From NCBI GenBank assembly GCA_959018045.1, contig CAUEJN010000038.1, positions 1 through 9,741 of the forward strand: a stretch of DNA of 9,741 bases, written 5' to 3'. The position numbers and the translations under genes are program-made. The stretch comes from an uncultured Butyricicoccus sp. (lineage in GTDB: Bacteria; Bacillota; Clostridia; Oscillospirales; Butyricicoccaceae). The notes below the pieces were generated by a model. It saw only the letters and a program-made list of their open reading frames with translations. It searched no databases and was not told the origin of the DNA. Below, in pieces: positions 1-7,758 of this stretch (positions are counted from its first letter, which is position 1; each line of letters begins with the position of its first letter).

Positions 1-267
1 GAGAGAATTGCGGCAGTCGCCGTACAAGGTAAACGTGGACACGACCATCAGTCCTCCGCCGACATCGGCACAGGAAAGATTCATTTTATCGTTTTCATCG
101 GTAAAAATACGCAGTCCGACACACTTATCTGCCAGATAATCGGCCTCGGCCTCGGTGTCGCCCTCGCACACGCCCAGCAAAATCAGCAGGCCGTGCGAAA
201 TACTGCCGTGCACCACGCCGTCAATCGTGACCGACGCGTCTTTTGCACGCTGAATGAGTGCTCGCAT
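1..267 (-). CDS. dtd: D-aminoacyl-tRNA deacylase, 3' end cut by window edge
   Basis: Dtd removes D-amino acids (and mischarged glycine) from tRNA in the cytoplasm, protecting translation from wrong-chirality residues. The 89 visible codons start MRALIQRAKDASVTIDG, match the family N-terminus (MxAxIQRV..ASVTV.G), and continue through GLLILLGV, LRIFTDENDKMNL and VVSTFTLYGDCR. The C-terminal half, with the NxGPxT motif that completes the active site, lies outside the window. The visible part aligns with the family without gaps, so residues 77-78 fall on the conserved Ser-Gln of the SQxxL motif, but here they read Ser-Thr. The start is the ATG 17 bp after the rel stop. A GAGGAGG ribosome site overlaps that stop (minus strand TGAGGAGG), 12 nt before the ATG, which suggests coupling to rel. 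A dtd gene directly after rel is the usual Firmicutes order. Family assignment is firm; activity with the altered motif is not certain. Confidence 0.93.
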   Translation of the reverse strand, partial: MRALIQRAKDASVTIDGVVHGSISHGLLILLGVCEGDTEAEADYLADKCVGLRIFTDENDKMNLSCADVGGGLMVVSTFTLYGDCRNSL

Positions 268-279
268 GGTATTTGGTTT

Positions 280-286
280 CCTCCTC
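280..286 (-). promoter_or_regulatory. Ribosome binding site of dtd, overlapping the rel stop codon
   Basis: The minus strand reads GAGGAGG here, and its first bases belong to the rel TGA stop. The spacing to the dtd ATG is 12 nt, slightly long. Overlap of a strong Shine-Dalgarno with the upstream stop is typical of translationally coupled genes; coupling itself is inferred. Confidence 0.6.
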
Positions 287-2498
287 AGCGTCCGGTATCG
301 CTCGCGATACGTGCGACATCGACGACGCCCTTTGTATTCTTGATACGGGTCATAATATGCTTGAGCTGACGCACGCCGCTGACGTCGATGACCGCGTTGA
401 TCACGCCGTAACCATCTTCCAGATTGCGTGCGTTGAGGTCGTGTACATTGACCTTGGCCTGTGCCAGCAGTACGGCAATGTCAGCCAGCACGCCCGTGCA
501 GCTGCGGGTGGAAATTTGCAGTGCGGTCGAGAACTTGCTGTTGCGCTCGAGCAGATCCTCGTCCCACCAGCAGTTTACCCAACGGCTGCGATCCTTGTCT
601 TGCTCGTTGATACGCACGTTCACGCAGTCGCGGCGGTGGATGGACACGCCATATCCGCGCGTGATAAAGCCGATGATGTCATCGCCCGGAATCGGGGTGC
701 AGCAGCGGGCAAACTTAATCAGACAGTTGTCAATGCCCTCAACGATGACGCCCGACTCACTGTGCTTGTTCTTCTTCTGCGTCTGCTGCTGAGGCTGGTT
801 GGTCATCTGGTCGGCCTTCTCCAGCCGTTCGGCGGCGCGGCGCACCCGTCCGACTTCGTCCTTGACCTTGTTGAGAACCTTGGTCAGAGTGATGCCACCG
901 TAGCCCAGCGCTGCATACATCTCGTCGATGGTCTGATAGCTGAACTTATTTAGCGTATTCTGAATGACTTCCTCATTCTCGTAAAAGCCGTTATATAGCA
1001 GGTTTGCGCGCAGTTCGCGGTCCAAATCTTCCTTGCCCTTGATGATATTTTCCTCACGGCATTCCTTCTTGAACCACTGCTTGATCTTGTTGCGCGCCTC
1101 GGTCGTGCGGACGATCTTGAGCCAGTCACGGCTGGGGCCGTGTGCTTCCTTGCTGGTCAAAATCTCGACAATATCACCGTTTTTGAGCTGGCTGTCGATG
1201 GGCGCAATGCGTCCATTGACCTTGGCACCGGTCATACGGTTGCCGACCGCCGAGTGGATGGCATAAGCCAGATCGATGGGGGTTGCACCAGCAGGCATGT
1301 TGACGACATCGCCCTTGGGCGTAAAGACGAATACCTCGTCCGCAAAGAGATCGACCTTGATGGCCTTGATAAAGTCCTCGGCCTCGGTGTCCTGCTGCGC
1401 TTCGAGCAGCTGGCGAATCCACGAAAACGCCTGCTCGTTCCCCACCTTATCCAGTCCCTGCTTGTACTTCCAGTGCGCCGCGACACCGTACTCTGCCATT
1501 TTGTGCATTTCCTCGGTGCGGATCTGGATTTCAAACGGGATACCGTCGCGGCCAATGACCGTGGTGTGCAGCGACTGGTAGCCGTTGGGCTTGGGCGTGG
1601 AAATATAGTCCTTAAACCGTCCCGGAATGGGCTTATACAGGTCATGCACATAGCCCAGAACGTTATAGCAGTCGGCCACGGTATCTACGATGACGCGCAC
1701 GGCGCAGATGTCGTAGATTTCGTTCATGTTCTTATGCTGAGAGTACATCTTGCGGTAAATCGAGTAGATATGCTTGACGCGAGCCGAGATATCGTGACGG
1801 ATACCAGCCTCGTTGAGCTTGAGCGAGATGCTCTCCTTGATGTGATCGAGGAAATCCTCGTATCGCTCGGACTGCTGCTCCAGTCCGTCCACGATTTCCT
1901 GATAACCAATCGGGTCAAGGATGCGCAGACACAGGTCTTCCAGTTCCCACTTGATGCGGCTCATGCCCAGTCGGTGCGCGATGGGCGCGTAGATCTCCAT
2001 GGTCTCGAGCGCCTTGTCGCGCTGCTTGCGCTCTGGCAGATACTGGAAGGTGCGCGCGTTGTGCAGGCGGTCGGCCAGCTTGATGAGGATAACGCGGATG
2101 TCCTTGGCCATCGCCATGAACATTTTGCGCAGATCCTCAAACTGCTCCTGCTCCTTGGAATAGCGCAGCATACCCAGTCGGGTAACACCGTCTACCAGCT
2201 CGGCAACCGAAGTGCCGAACTTATTCTCAATTTCACGATAGCCGAACGCGGTGTCCTCGATGCAGTCGTGCAGCAGGCCGGCACAGATCGAGTCGGTATC
2301 CAGTCCCATCTCCACGATGATCTCAGCCACCGCGACCGGATGGATGATGTAGGGTTCGCCGTTGCGGCGCTTCTGACCTTCATGCGCCTGTGCCGCGCAC
2401 TCATAAGCGGCACGGATCTTCTTGACATTGGCCGAGGGGTTCTGCTTTTCCACCCGCTCGATCAGAAAATCAATCCTGTTTTTCATCGGAGCGCTCAT
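285..2498 (-). CDS. rel: Bifunctional (p)ppGpp synthetase/hydrolase, RelA/SpoT family
   Basis: This long RSH protein (737 aa, usual length) makes (p)ppGpp from GTP/GDP and ATP on starved ribosomes and hydrolyses it again, setting the stringent response. The N-terminal HD hydrolase domain (about 1-200) keeps its metal and catalytic residues: H53, HDCIED at 77-82 and D143 in KLADRLHN. The synthetase domain (about 240-345) has D263, the RFKD loop at 294-297, KPNGYQSLHTTV, E323 in FEIQIRT and YGVAAHWKYK. The RxKD form of the loop is the one found in bifunctional Rel enzymes, as opposed to the ExDD of RelA. Next come a TGS domain (about 385-448), a helical region, a Gln/Lys-rich linker (565-580), a zinc-finger/CC domain with C599, C600, H621 and C625, and a C-terminal ACT domain (about 656-730). 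The start ATG has AAAGGAAG 10 nt upstream; a second Met at residue 5 is possible. The recJ stop lies 22 bp upstream and dtd follows 17 bp downstream. Both activities are probably intact. Confidence 0.97.
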   Translation of the reverse strand: MSAPMKNRIDFLIERVEKQNPSANVKKIRAAYECAAQAHEGQKRRNGEPYIIHPVAVAEIIVEMGLDTDSICAGLLHDCIEDTAFGYREIENKFGTSVAELVDGVTRLGMLRYSKEQEQFEDLRKMFMAMAKDIRVILIKLADRLHNARTFQYLPERKQRDKALETMEIYAPIAHRLGMSRIKWELEDLCLRILDPIGYQEIVDGLEQQSERYEDFLDHIKESISLKLNEAGIRHDISARVKHIYSIYRKMYSQHKNMNEIYDICAVRVIVDTVADCYNVLGYVHDLYKPIPGRFKDYISTPKPNGYQSLHTTVIGRDGIPFEIQIRTEEMHKMAEYGVAAHWKYKQGLDKVGNEQAFSWIRQLLEAQQDTEAEDFIKAIKVDLFADEVFVFTPKGDVVNMPAGATPIDLAYAIHSAVGNRMTGAKVNGRIAPIDSQLKNGDIVEILTSKEAHGPSRDWLKIVRTTEARNKIKQWFKKECREENIIKGKEDLDRELRANLLYNGFYENEEVIQNTLNKFSYQTIDEMYAALGYGGITLTKVLNKVKDEVGRVRRAAERLEKADQMTNQPQQQTQKKNKHSESGVIVEGIDNCLIKFARCCTPIPGDDIIGFITRGYGVSIHRRDCVNVRINEQDKDRSRWVNCWWDEDLLERNSKFSTALQISTRSCTGVLADIAVLLAQAKVNVHDLNARNLEDGYGVINAVIDVSGVRQLKHIMTRIKNTKGVVDVARIASDTGR

Positions 2499-2508
2499 AA
2501 CTTTGACA

Positions 2509-2516
2509 CTTCCTTT
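2509..2516 (-). promoter_or_regulatory. Ribosome binding site of rel
   Basis: AAAGGAAG on the minus strand, 10 nt before the ATG at 2498. It lies in the 22-bp recJ-rel gap and supports that ATG over the in-frame Met four codons later (22 nt away). No promoter or terminator fits in the gap, so rel is presumably read from the recJ promoter. Confidence 0.55.
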
Positions 2517-2520
2517 ATTC

Positions 2521-4629
2521 TCAAATCACACTGCCCTGCATCGTATTGCAGTCCTTGCTCATGGATTTCAGGGTCTTGAGGACAACCGACTTGGAGATAT
2601 CAGCCTTGCCCTCGATATGTTTTAGCACAATATTCAGCTGTCCTTCCCGGAAGTGATAGCTGAGCAGACGGCTCTCGCTGAACACGTCCAGGCAGACCAG
2701 CAGCTTGCCGATGTTGATTTCGCGGCGGCTCTCCCACGACACCCGGCGCGACAGTGCACCATCGGGCACCGACAGCCAGCCATCCTCGCTGCGGCTTAAA
2801 ATATGTCTCCAGACCGCGACCAGATCACGCCGCTCAGGCAGCAGCACGCAGGCTTCGCGTGCGGTCAGCGCACCGTCGGACATGAACCGATTGTACAGGT
2901 TCAAAATCTTCTGGTCGGCCATGACCTCGCAGGTGCTCAGCTGAATGTCACGGATGACCAGCTGCACGCTGCACCGTCCACGGTACTCATTGATCTCCAG
3001 ACAGAATGCCGCGTCTACATAGTTGCCCTGTGCAAAGCCACATCCGCCCTGTCCGGTACCGAACAGCATGGCGGTGTAGGTCTGGCCGTCCTTGGACAGC
3101 GTCAGGCGCACATGACGGTCGGACGAAATGGGCGTAATCTCCTCGACCAGCAGATCGCACATGGAAAAGACCGGCTGCGGGTTGCCCATGCCAAACGGCT
3201 CGAGCACATCCAGCCCGCGGGTGGCCTCGGTTGAGATAAACTCGGGTGCAATCGGGCAGTCAATGTGCAAAATGGGCATGAGCTCCTGCGGGTTGACGTG
3301 CTCCCGCGCCCAGGCCTCCATATTTTCATGGAACTGCTGAATATTCTCCTCGCGGATGGTCAATCCGGCAGCCAGTTCGTGTCCGCCGAAGCGTTCGAGC
3401 AGCGGTGCGCTGTCGCACAGTGCTTCATACAGGTTAAAGCCCTTGACCGACCGTCCCGAACCCTTGCCAATACCGTCCTCCAGTGCAATCAGCACGGTCG
3501 GGCAGGCATAGCGGTCGCAGATGCGCGACGAGACAATACCGATCACGCCGTGGTGCCAGTCCTCCCCGGCCAGCACGATGACCTGATCTTCCAGCGGGTC
3601 ATACTCCCGGCGCAGTTTCTGCAAGGCCTGTTCCAAAATCTGGTTCTCGGTCGCCTGCCGCTGCTTGTTCTGCTCGCACAGCGCCATGGCTAAGGTCTGT
3701 GCACGGCGCGGATCGTCGGTCAGAAATAGCTCTGCAGCCATGTCCGCATGCCCCAGGCGGCCTGCGGCATTGATGCGCGGGGCTAAAATAAAGCTGATGG
3801 TCGAAGCGGTCAGCCGTTTCCCCTGCTGTCCGGACTCGTGCAGCAGCATGGACAGACCAACGTTTTGCGTCTCTGCCATGCGGCGCAGACCGGCTGCGAC
3901 AATAATACGATTTTCCCCGATGAGGGGCATCACGTCAGCCACTGTACCCAGTGCGACCAGATCGGCGTACTGTTCGAGTACGGCACGCTGCTGACCGTCT
4001 CCAGCCAGTGCGCAGGCCAGCTTGAACGCCACACCGACGCCTGCCAGCTCGGCAAACGGATAGGTACTGTCGGCACGCTTGGGGTTGACGACCGCGTTGG
4101 CATCGGGCAGTTCTTCCCGGCATTCGTGGTGATCGGTCACGACCACCTCCATGCCGAGTTCGCGCGCGCGCGCGATCTCCTCGAACGCCGAAACGCCCGA
4201 GTCCACCGTGACAATCAGTCCGATGCCGTCCTGCGCCAGACGATCCATCGCGCCCATGCTCAGGCCGTAGCCCTCGCTCAGGCGGTCGGGAATGTAGTGG
4301 CGCACATCCGCACCCAGACTGCGCAGTACGCGCGTCATCACACAGGTGGAAGTCACGCCGTCCACGTCGTAGTCGCCGAATACCGCGATCTTCTTTCCCT
4401 GTTCGATCGCTCGGCGGATGGTGTCCCGCGCTTTGGCCATATCAGGCAGCAGCATTGGATCATGCAGCTTTGCGGGATCGGTTTCCAGAAAGGCACGGGC
4501 AGCCTCAGGGGTGTCAATCCCGCGCGCGCATAAAGCGGCGGCAGCAAGCGGCGTAAAACCACAGCTGCGTGCCAGTGACCGCACGGTTTCCAGGTTGGGT
4601 TTGGCGATCACCCATCGTTTCATTTTCAT
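2521..4629 (-). CDS. recJ: Single-stranded-DNA-specific 5'-3' exonuclease RecJ
   Basis: RecJ degrades single-stranded DNA 5' to 3' in recombinational repair (RecFOR pathway) and mismatch repair. It is a DHH-family phosphoesterase using two Mn/Mg ions. The catalytic motifs are all visible: GDYDVDG at 85-91, TVDSG at 141-145, DHH at 166-168, and ADLVALGTVADVMPL near 222-236. RINAAGR (285-291) leads to the DHHA1 half, with GKGSGRSVKGFNL (388-400) and FGGHELAAGLT (414-424). An OB-fold DNA-binding domain follows (about 455-565; LEPFGMGNPQPVF, HVRLTL, AMLFG). At 702 aa it is longer than the E. coli enzyme (577) and shorter than that of B. subtilis (786). The roughly 135 extra residues after the OB fold form a Firmicutes-type C-terminal region with no motif I recognise. 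The start ATG has GAGGG 6 nt upstream; a Met two codons later is a weaker option. First gene of a recJ-rel-dtd unit, with its own promoter. Confidence 0.97.
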   Translation of the reverse strand: MKMKRWVIAKPNLETVRSLARSCGFTPLAAAALCARGIDTPEAARAFLETDPAKLHDPMLLPDMAKARDTIRRAIEQGKKIAVFGDYDVDGVTSTCVMTRVLRSLGADVRHYIPDRLSEGYGLSMGAMDRLAQDGIGLIVTVDSGVSAFEEIARARELGMEVVVTDHHECREELPDANAVVNPKRADSTYPFAELAGVGVAFKLACALAGDGQQRAVLEQYADLVALGTVADVMPLIGENRIIVAAGLRRMAETQNVGLSMLLHESGQQGKRLTASTISFILAPRINAAGRLGHADMAAELFLTDDPRRAQTLAMALCEQNKQRQATENQILEQALQKLRREYDPLEDQVIVLAGEDWHHGVIGIVSSRICDRYACPTVLIALEDGIGKGSGRSVKGFNLYEALCDSAPLLERFGGHELAAGLTIREENIQQFHENMEAWAREHVNPQELMPILHIDCPIAPEFISTEATRGLDVLEPFGMGNPQPVFSMCDLLVEEITPISSDRHVRLTLSKDGQTYTAMLFGTGQGGCGFAQGNYVDAAFCLEINEYRGRCSVQLVIRDIQLSTCEVMADQKILNLYNRFMSDGALTAREACVLLPERRDLVAVWRHILSRSEDGWLSVPDGALSRRVSWESRREINIGKLLVCLDVFSESRLLSYHFREGQLNIVLKHIEGKADISKSVVLKTLKSMSKDCNTMQGSVI
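4161..4174. repeat. (CG)7 alternating purine-pyrimidine tract inside recJ
   Basis: Fourteen bases of uninterrupted CG dinucleotide, read on the minus strand as Ala/Arg codons around RecJ residues 153-156 (ARAR). Such tracts can adopt Z-DNA and are slippage-prone, but this one is most simply codon usage for an Ala-Arg helix. Confidence 0.6.
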
Positions 4630-4635
4630 GGTTAT

Positions 4636-4640
4636 CCCTC
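4636..4640 (-). promoter_or_regulatory. Ribosome binding site of recJ
   Basis: GAGGG on the minus strand, 6 nt before the ATG at 4629. The second in-frame ATG at 4623 would have a 12-nt gap, so the first ATG is preferred. Confidence 0.5.
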
Positions 4641-4661
4641 GAAGTATTCTTATTCAGACTT

Positions 4662-4690
4662 ATCATAGCAGAAAACACATGAAATCTCAA
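4662..4690 (-). promoter_or_regulatory. Sigma-A type promoter of the recJ-rel-dtd unit
   Basis: The minus strand has TTGAGA at 4690-4685, a 17-bp spacer, and TATGAT at 4667-4662. The -10 is preceded by TGC, an extended -10. This is one mismatch from consensus in each hexamer at the ideal spacing. Transcription should start near 4655, giving a leader of about 26 nt before the recJ ATG, too short for a riboswitch. No operator-like palindrome is visible around it, so expression may be largely constitutive. Prediction from sequence only. Confidence 0.75.
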
Positions 4691-4835
4691 CATATTTTGC
4701 CGTCCTTTCTTGCCCTGTATCCATGAAACGCAGAAAAGACGTCTGAAAGTCTGTCCTTATATGCTGTAAGCACGAACACGCAGTCCGCATGCGTTCCCGT
4801 AAACTGCACACATTTTTTAGAGCATTTGCCACTCC
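4691..4835. other. Intergenic spacer with no recognisable gene
   Basis: This lies between the uvrA terminator and the recJ promoter. I see no convincing RNA gene, operator or ORF with a ribosome site. The only structure noted is a short direct repeat of GTCTG at 4741-4745 and 4749-4753 (gtctgaaagtctg). A 24-codon frame on the minus strand that ends at 4650 lacks a Shine-Dalgarno and contains the recJ promoter, so it is probably not expressed. Confidence 0.5.
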
Positions 4836-4841
4836 AAAGAA

Positions 4842-4867
4842 AAAGACCGCTTCAAAAAGCGGTCTTT
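4842..4867 (-). terminator. Intrinsic terminator of the uvrB-uvrA unit
   Basis: A perfect 11-bp stem (AAAGACCGCTT / AAGCGGTCTTT) with a 4-nt loop. On the minus strand it runs straight into TTCTTT, so the 3' side reads TCTTTTTCTTT. It starts 18 bp past the uvrA TAA. There is no T-tract in the plus direction, so it is polarised to the minus strand. It separates the repair operon from recJ-rel-dtd. Confidence 0.9.
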
Positions 4868-4884
4868 GACATAGAACTGATATT

Positions 4885-7731
4885 TTATTCGGCTTCGCGG
4901 CGTTCGCGGTCGCGTTCGAGCATCTTTTTGAGATATTTTCCGGTGTACGACTTTTCGCACGCGGCAACGTCCTCCGGTGTTCCGGCAACAACCACCTCAC
5001 CGCCGCCGTCGCCGCCCTCGGGGCCGAGGTCGATGATATAGTCAGCAGTCTTGATGACGTCCAGATTGTGCTCGATGACGACGACCGTGTTTCCGGTATC
5101 GACCAGCTTTTGCAGCACGTCTACCAGGCGATGCACATCGGCGATGTGCAGGCCGGTGGTCGGCTCGTCCAGAATGTAGATGGTCTTGCCGGTCGCACGC
5201 TTGGACAGCTCGGTTGCCAGCTTGGCGCGCTGTGCCTCACCGCCCGACAACGTGGTCGACGACTGGCCGAGCTTGATGTAGCCCAAACCAACGTCCTGCA
5301 TGGTTTGCAGCCGCCGTGCAATCTTGGGCACGTTCCCGAAGAAGACCAGCGCCTCGTCCACGGTCATATCCAGCACTTCATAGATGTTTTTGCCCTTGTA
5401 GCGCACTTCAAGGGTCTCCTTGTTGTATCGCTTGCCCTTGCACACGTCACAGGGCACATAGATATCGGGCAAAAAGTGCATCTCGATCTTGAGCAGGCCG
5501 TCACCTGTACACGCCTCGCATCGACCGCCCTTGACATTAAACGAGAATCGTCCAGGGCCGTAGCCGCGCATCTTGGCATCCTGCGTCGAGGCGAACAGGT
5601 CACGAATATCGTTGAACACGCCGGTATAGGTTGCCGGGTTGGAACGCGGCGTACGTCCGATGGGCGACTGGTCAATATCGATAACCTTGTCCAGATTTTC
5701 CATGCCCTCGATGGAATCGAACGCACCCGGTCGGGTCTTGGCACCGTTCAAATCAGCGGCCAGCTTCTTGTACAGAATCTCGTTGATAAACGACGACTTG
5801 CCCGAACCGGACACGCCGGTTACACAGGTAAGCGTGCCGAGCGGGATGGAAAAGTCGGTGTGCTTTAGGTTGTTGACCGCCGCACCGCGCACGGTCAGCC
5901 ACTTGCCGCTTCCCTTTCTGCGCACCTCGGGCACCGGAATGAACCGTCTGCCCGAAAGATACGCACCAGTGATGGACTTTTCATCCGCGAGCATCTCGTC
6001 GACCGTACCCTGGAACACGACCTCACCGCCGTGCACGCCTGCACCCGGACCGATATCGACGATATGGTCGGCAGCGTACATAGTGTCCTCATCGTGCTCG
6101 ACCACAATCAGCGTGTTGCCCAGATCGCGCAGACGCTTGAGCGTATCGAGCAGCTTATCGTTGTCGCGCTGGTGCAGACCGATGGACGGCTCATCCAGAA
6201 TATACAGCACGCCCATGAGCGACGAACCAATCTGGGTCGCCAGACGGATGCGCTGGCTCTCACCGCCCGACAGCGTACCCGAAGCACGCGACAGGGTGAG
6301 GTATTCCAGACCGACCGACTGCAAAAATCCAAGGCGGTCTAAGATTTCCTTGATGACACGATCGCCGATCTTGTGCTGCATTTCGGTCAGTTCCAGATTG
6401 CGCATAAAGTCCAGCGCCTTGGTGACCGACAATTCACAGTACTGGGCGATGTTCAGACCGCCCACCGTGACCGCAAGAATCTCTTTTTTGAGGCGATGAC
6501 CATGACAGTCGGGGCAGAGAATCTCACTCATGCAGTCCTCGATCTCGGCACGCATGTAATCGCTGTTCGTCTCGTGGTAACGGCGTTCCAGATTGTTGAT
6601 GATGCCCTCGAACGGCTGGCTCATCGTGCTGCCCGAAAACCGCTTGACCGACAGTTCCAGCGGTTCGCCGCGCGTACCGTACAGCAGCGCATCCAGCGCA
6701 TCCTCGGAGAAATCGCACAGCGGAGTGTCCATGGTGAACCCAAAGCGCTTGCCCAACGCGTCATAGTACATGCGCGAGATCGTGCCCGGCTCAGCGTTCG
6801 ACCAGCCCGATGCCCGGATGGCACCCCCGGCAATGGACAGCTTGCGGTTGGGGATGATACGGTCGGGGTCAATCTTCATCTGGATGCCCAGACCGGTACA
6901 GGTTGGGCAGGCGCCATAGGGATTGTTAAACGAGAACATGCGCGGTGTCAGCTCTTCGATCGAGATGCCGCAGTCCTCACAGGCGTAATTCTGAGAGAAA
7001 GTCAGCGTCTCACCGCCGATGACATCTGCCAGCACCAGACCGCCCGACAGTGCGGACGCGGTCTCAACCGAGTCGGTGATACGCGAGCGCGCGTCCGGGC
7101 GCACAACCACGCGGTCAACCACAACTTCGATCGAGTGCTTTTTATTCTTCTCCAGCTTAATCTCCTCGGACAGGTCGTACAGATTGCCGTCCACCCGCAC
7201 GCGGACATAGCCCGACTTACGAGCATCGTTCAGCACCTTGACGTGTTCGCCCTTGCGCTGGCGCACGACCGGTGCCAGAATCTGCATTTTGGTGCCCTCA
7301 GGCAGGCTCATCAGCTGGTCAATGATCTGGTCAATGGTCTGCTGGTGAATCTCCTTACCGCACTTGGGGCAGTGTGGTGTACCGATTCGCGCCCACAGCA
7401 GACGCAGGTAATCGTAAATCTCGGTAACCGTGCCCACCGTCGAGCGCGGATTCTTCGAGGTGGTTTTCTGGTCGATGGAGATAGCCGGAGAGAGGCCGTC
7501 GATATAATCTACATCGGGTTTTTCCATCTGTCCAAGGAACTGACGCGCATAGGAGGACAACGACTCGACATAGCGGCGCTGACCCTCGGCGTAAATGGTA
7601 TCGAACGCCAGCGAGGATTTACCCGAACCAGACAGGCCGGTAAAAACCACTAGTTTATCACGCGGGATGGCGATATCCACATTCTTGAGGTTGTGTTCTC
7701 GTGCTCCCTTGATATAAATTTGCTCTTGCAT
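4885..7731 (-). CDS. uvrA: Excinuclease ABC subunit A (UvrA)
   Basis: UvrA is the ATP-dependent damage sensor of nucleotide excision repair. It forms a dimer, scans DNA with UvrB and loads UvrB at lesions. At 948 aa it is full length (E. coli 940) with both ABC halves complete. The first has Walker A GLSGSGKS (32-39), a UvrB-binding/insertion region with a CPKCGKE element (121-127), a zinc module C251xxC254...C275xxC278, signature LSGGESQR (487-494) and Walker B ILDEPSIGLH (511-520). The second has Walker A GVSGSGKS (639-646), the DNA-contacting zinc module C738xxC741...C761xxC764, signature LSGGEAQR (828-835) and Walker B ILDEPTTGLH (853-862). It ends in a charged tail. The start ATG follows AAAGGAAG by 4 nt and lies 27 bp after the ferredoxin gene stop. 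No promoter is evident in that gap, so transcription probably comes from upstream with uvrB. Confidence 0.98.
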   Translation of the reverse strand: MQEQIYIKGAREHNLKNVDIAIPRDKLVVFTGLSGSGKSSLAFDTIYAEGQRRYVESLSSYARQFLGQMEKPDVDYIDGLSPAISIDQKTTSKNPRSTVGTVTEIYDYLRLLWARIGTPHCPKCGKEIHQQTIDQIIDQLMSLPEGTKMQILAPVVRQRKGEHVKVLNDARKSGYVRVRVDGNLYDLSEEIKLEKNKKHSIEVVVDRVVVRPDARSRITDSVETASALSGGLVLADVIGGETLTFSQNYACEDCGISIEELTPRMFSFNNPYGACPTCTGLGIQMKIDPDRIIPNRKLSIAGGAIRASGWSNAEPGTISRMYYDALGKRFGFTMDTPLCDFSEDALDALLYGTRGEPLELSVKRFSGSTMSQPFEGIINNLERRYHETNSDYMRAEIEDCMSEILCPDCHGHRLKKEILAVTVGGLNIAQYCELSVTKALDFMRNLELTEMQHKIGDRVIKEILDRLGFLQSVGLEYLTLSRASGTLSGGESQRIRLATQIGSSLMGVLYILDEPSIGLHQRDNDKLLDTLKRLRDLGNTLIVVEHDEDTMYAADHIVDIGPGAGVHGGEVVFQGTVDEMLADEKSITGAYLSGRRFIPVPEVRRKGSGKWLTVRGAAVNNLKHTDFSIPLGTLTCVTGVSGSGKSSFINEILYKKLAADLNGAKTRPGAFDSIEGMENLDKVIDIDQSPIGRTPRSNPATYTGVFNDIRDLFASTQDAKMRGYGPGRFSFNVKGGRCEACTGDGLLKIEMHFLPDIYVPCDVCKGKRYNKETLEVRYKGKNIYEVLDMTVDEALVFFGNVPKIARRLQTMQDVGLGYIKLGQSSTTLSGGEAQRAKLATELSKRATGKTIYILDEPTTGLHIADVHRLVDVLQKLVDTGNTVVVIEHNLDVIKTADYIIDLGPEGGDGGGEVVVAGTPEDVAACEKSYTGKYLKKMLERDRERREAE

Positions 7732-7735
7732 AGAT

Positions 7736-7743
7736 CTTCCTTT
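7736..7743 (-). promoter_or_regulatory. Ribosome binding site of uvrA
   Basis: AAAGGAAG on the minus strand, with only 4 nt between its last G and the ATG at 7731. It lies inside the 27-bp gap after the ferredoxin-protein stop, which leaves no room for an independent LexA-controlled promoter in the gap. Confidence 0.5.
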
Positions 7744-7758
7744 CGCACCGGTATCCGC

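Noticed and set aside
1140..2579. 479-codon open frame on the plus strand opposite rel
   Set aside because: It is a frame shadow of high-GC coding sequence. It runs antisense to an unambiguous Rel protein, shows no recognisable domain, and has no ribosome site that I could identify.
4630..4655. Leader riboswitch or attenuator ahead of recJ
   Set aside because: The predicted leader is only about 26 nt, with no stem-loop or leader peptide.
4650..5000. 116-codon minus-strand frame running from inside uvrA across the terminator, ending before recJ
   Set aside because: Its first part is an out-of-frame copy of the uvrA 3' end, it crosses a strong terminator, and its end overlaps the recJ promoter. 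No Shine-Dalgarno precedes the internal ATG.
6373..7653. 426-codon open frame on the plus strand opposite uvrA
   Set aside because: It lies antisense to conserved UvrA motifs and its composition (His, Ala, Val, Arg, Gln rich) is typical of a reverse-complement shadow. No family resemblance.
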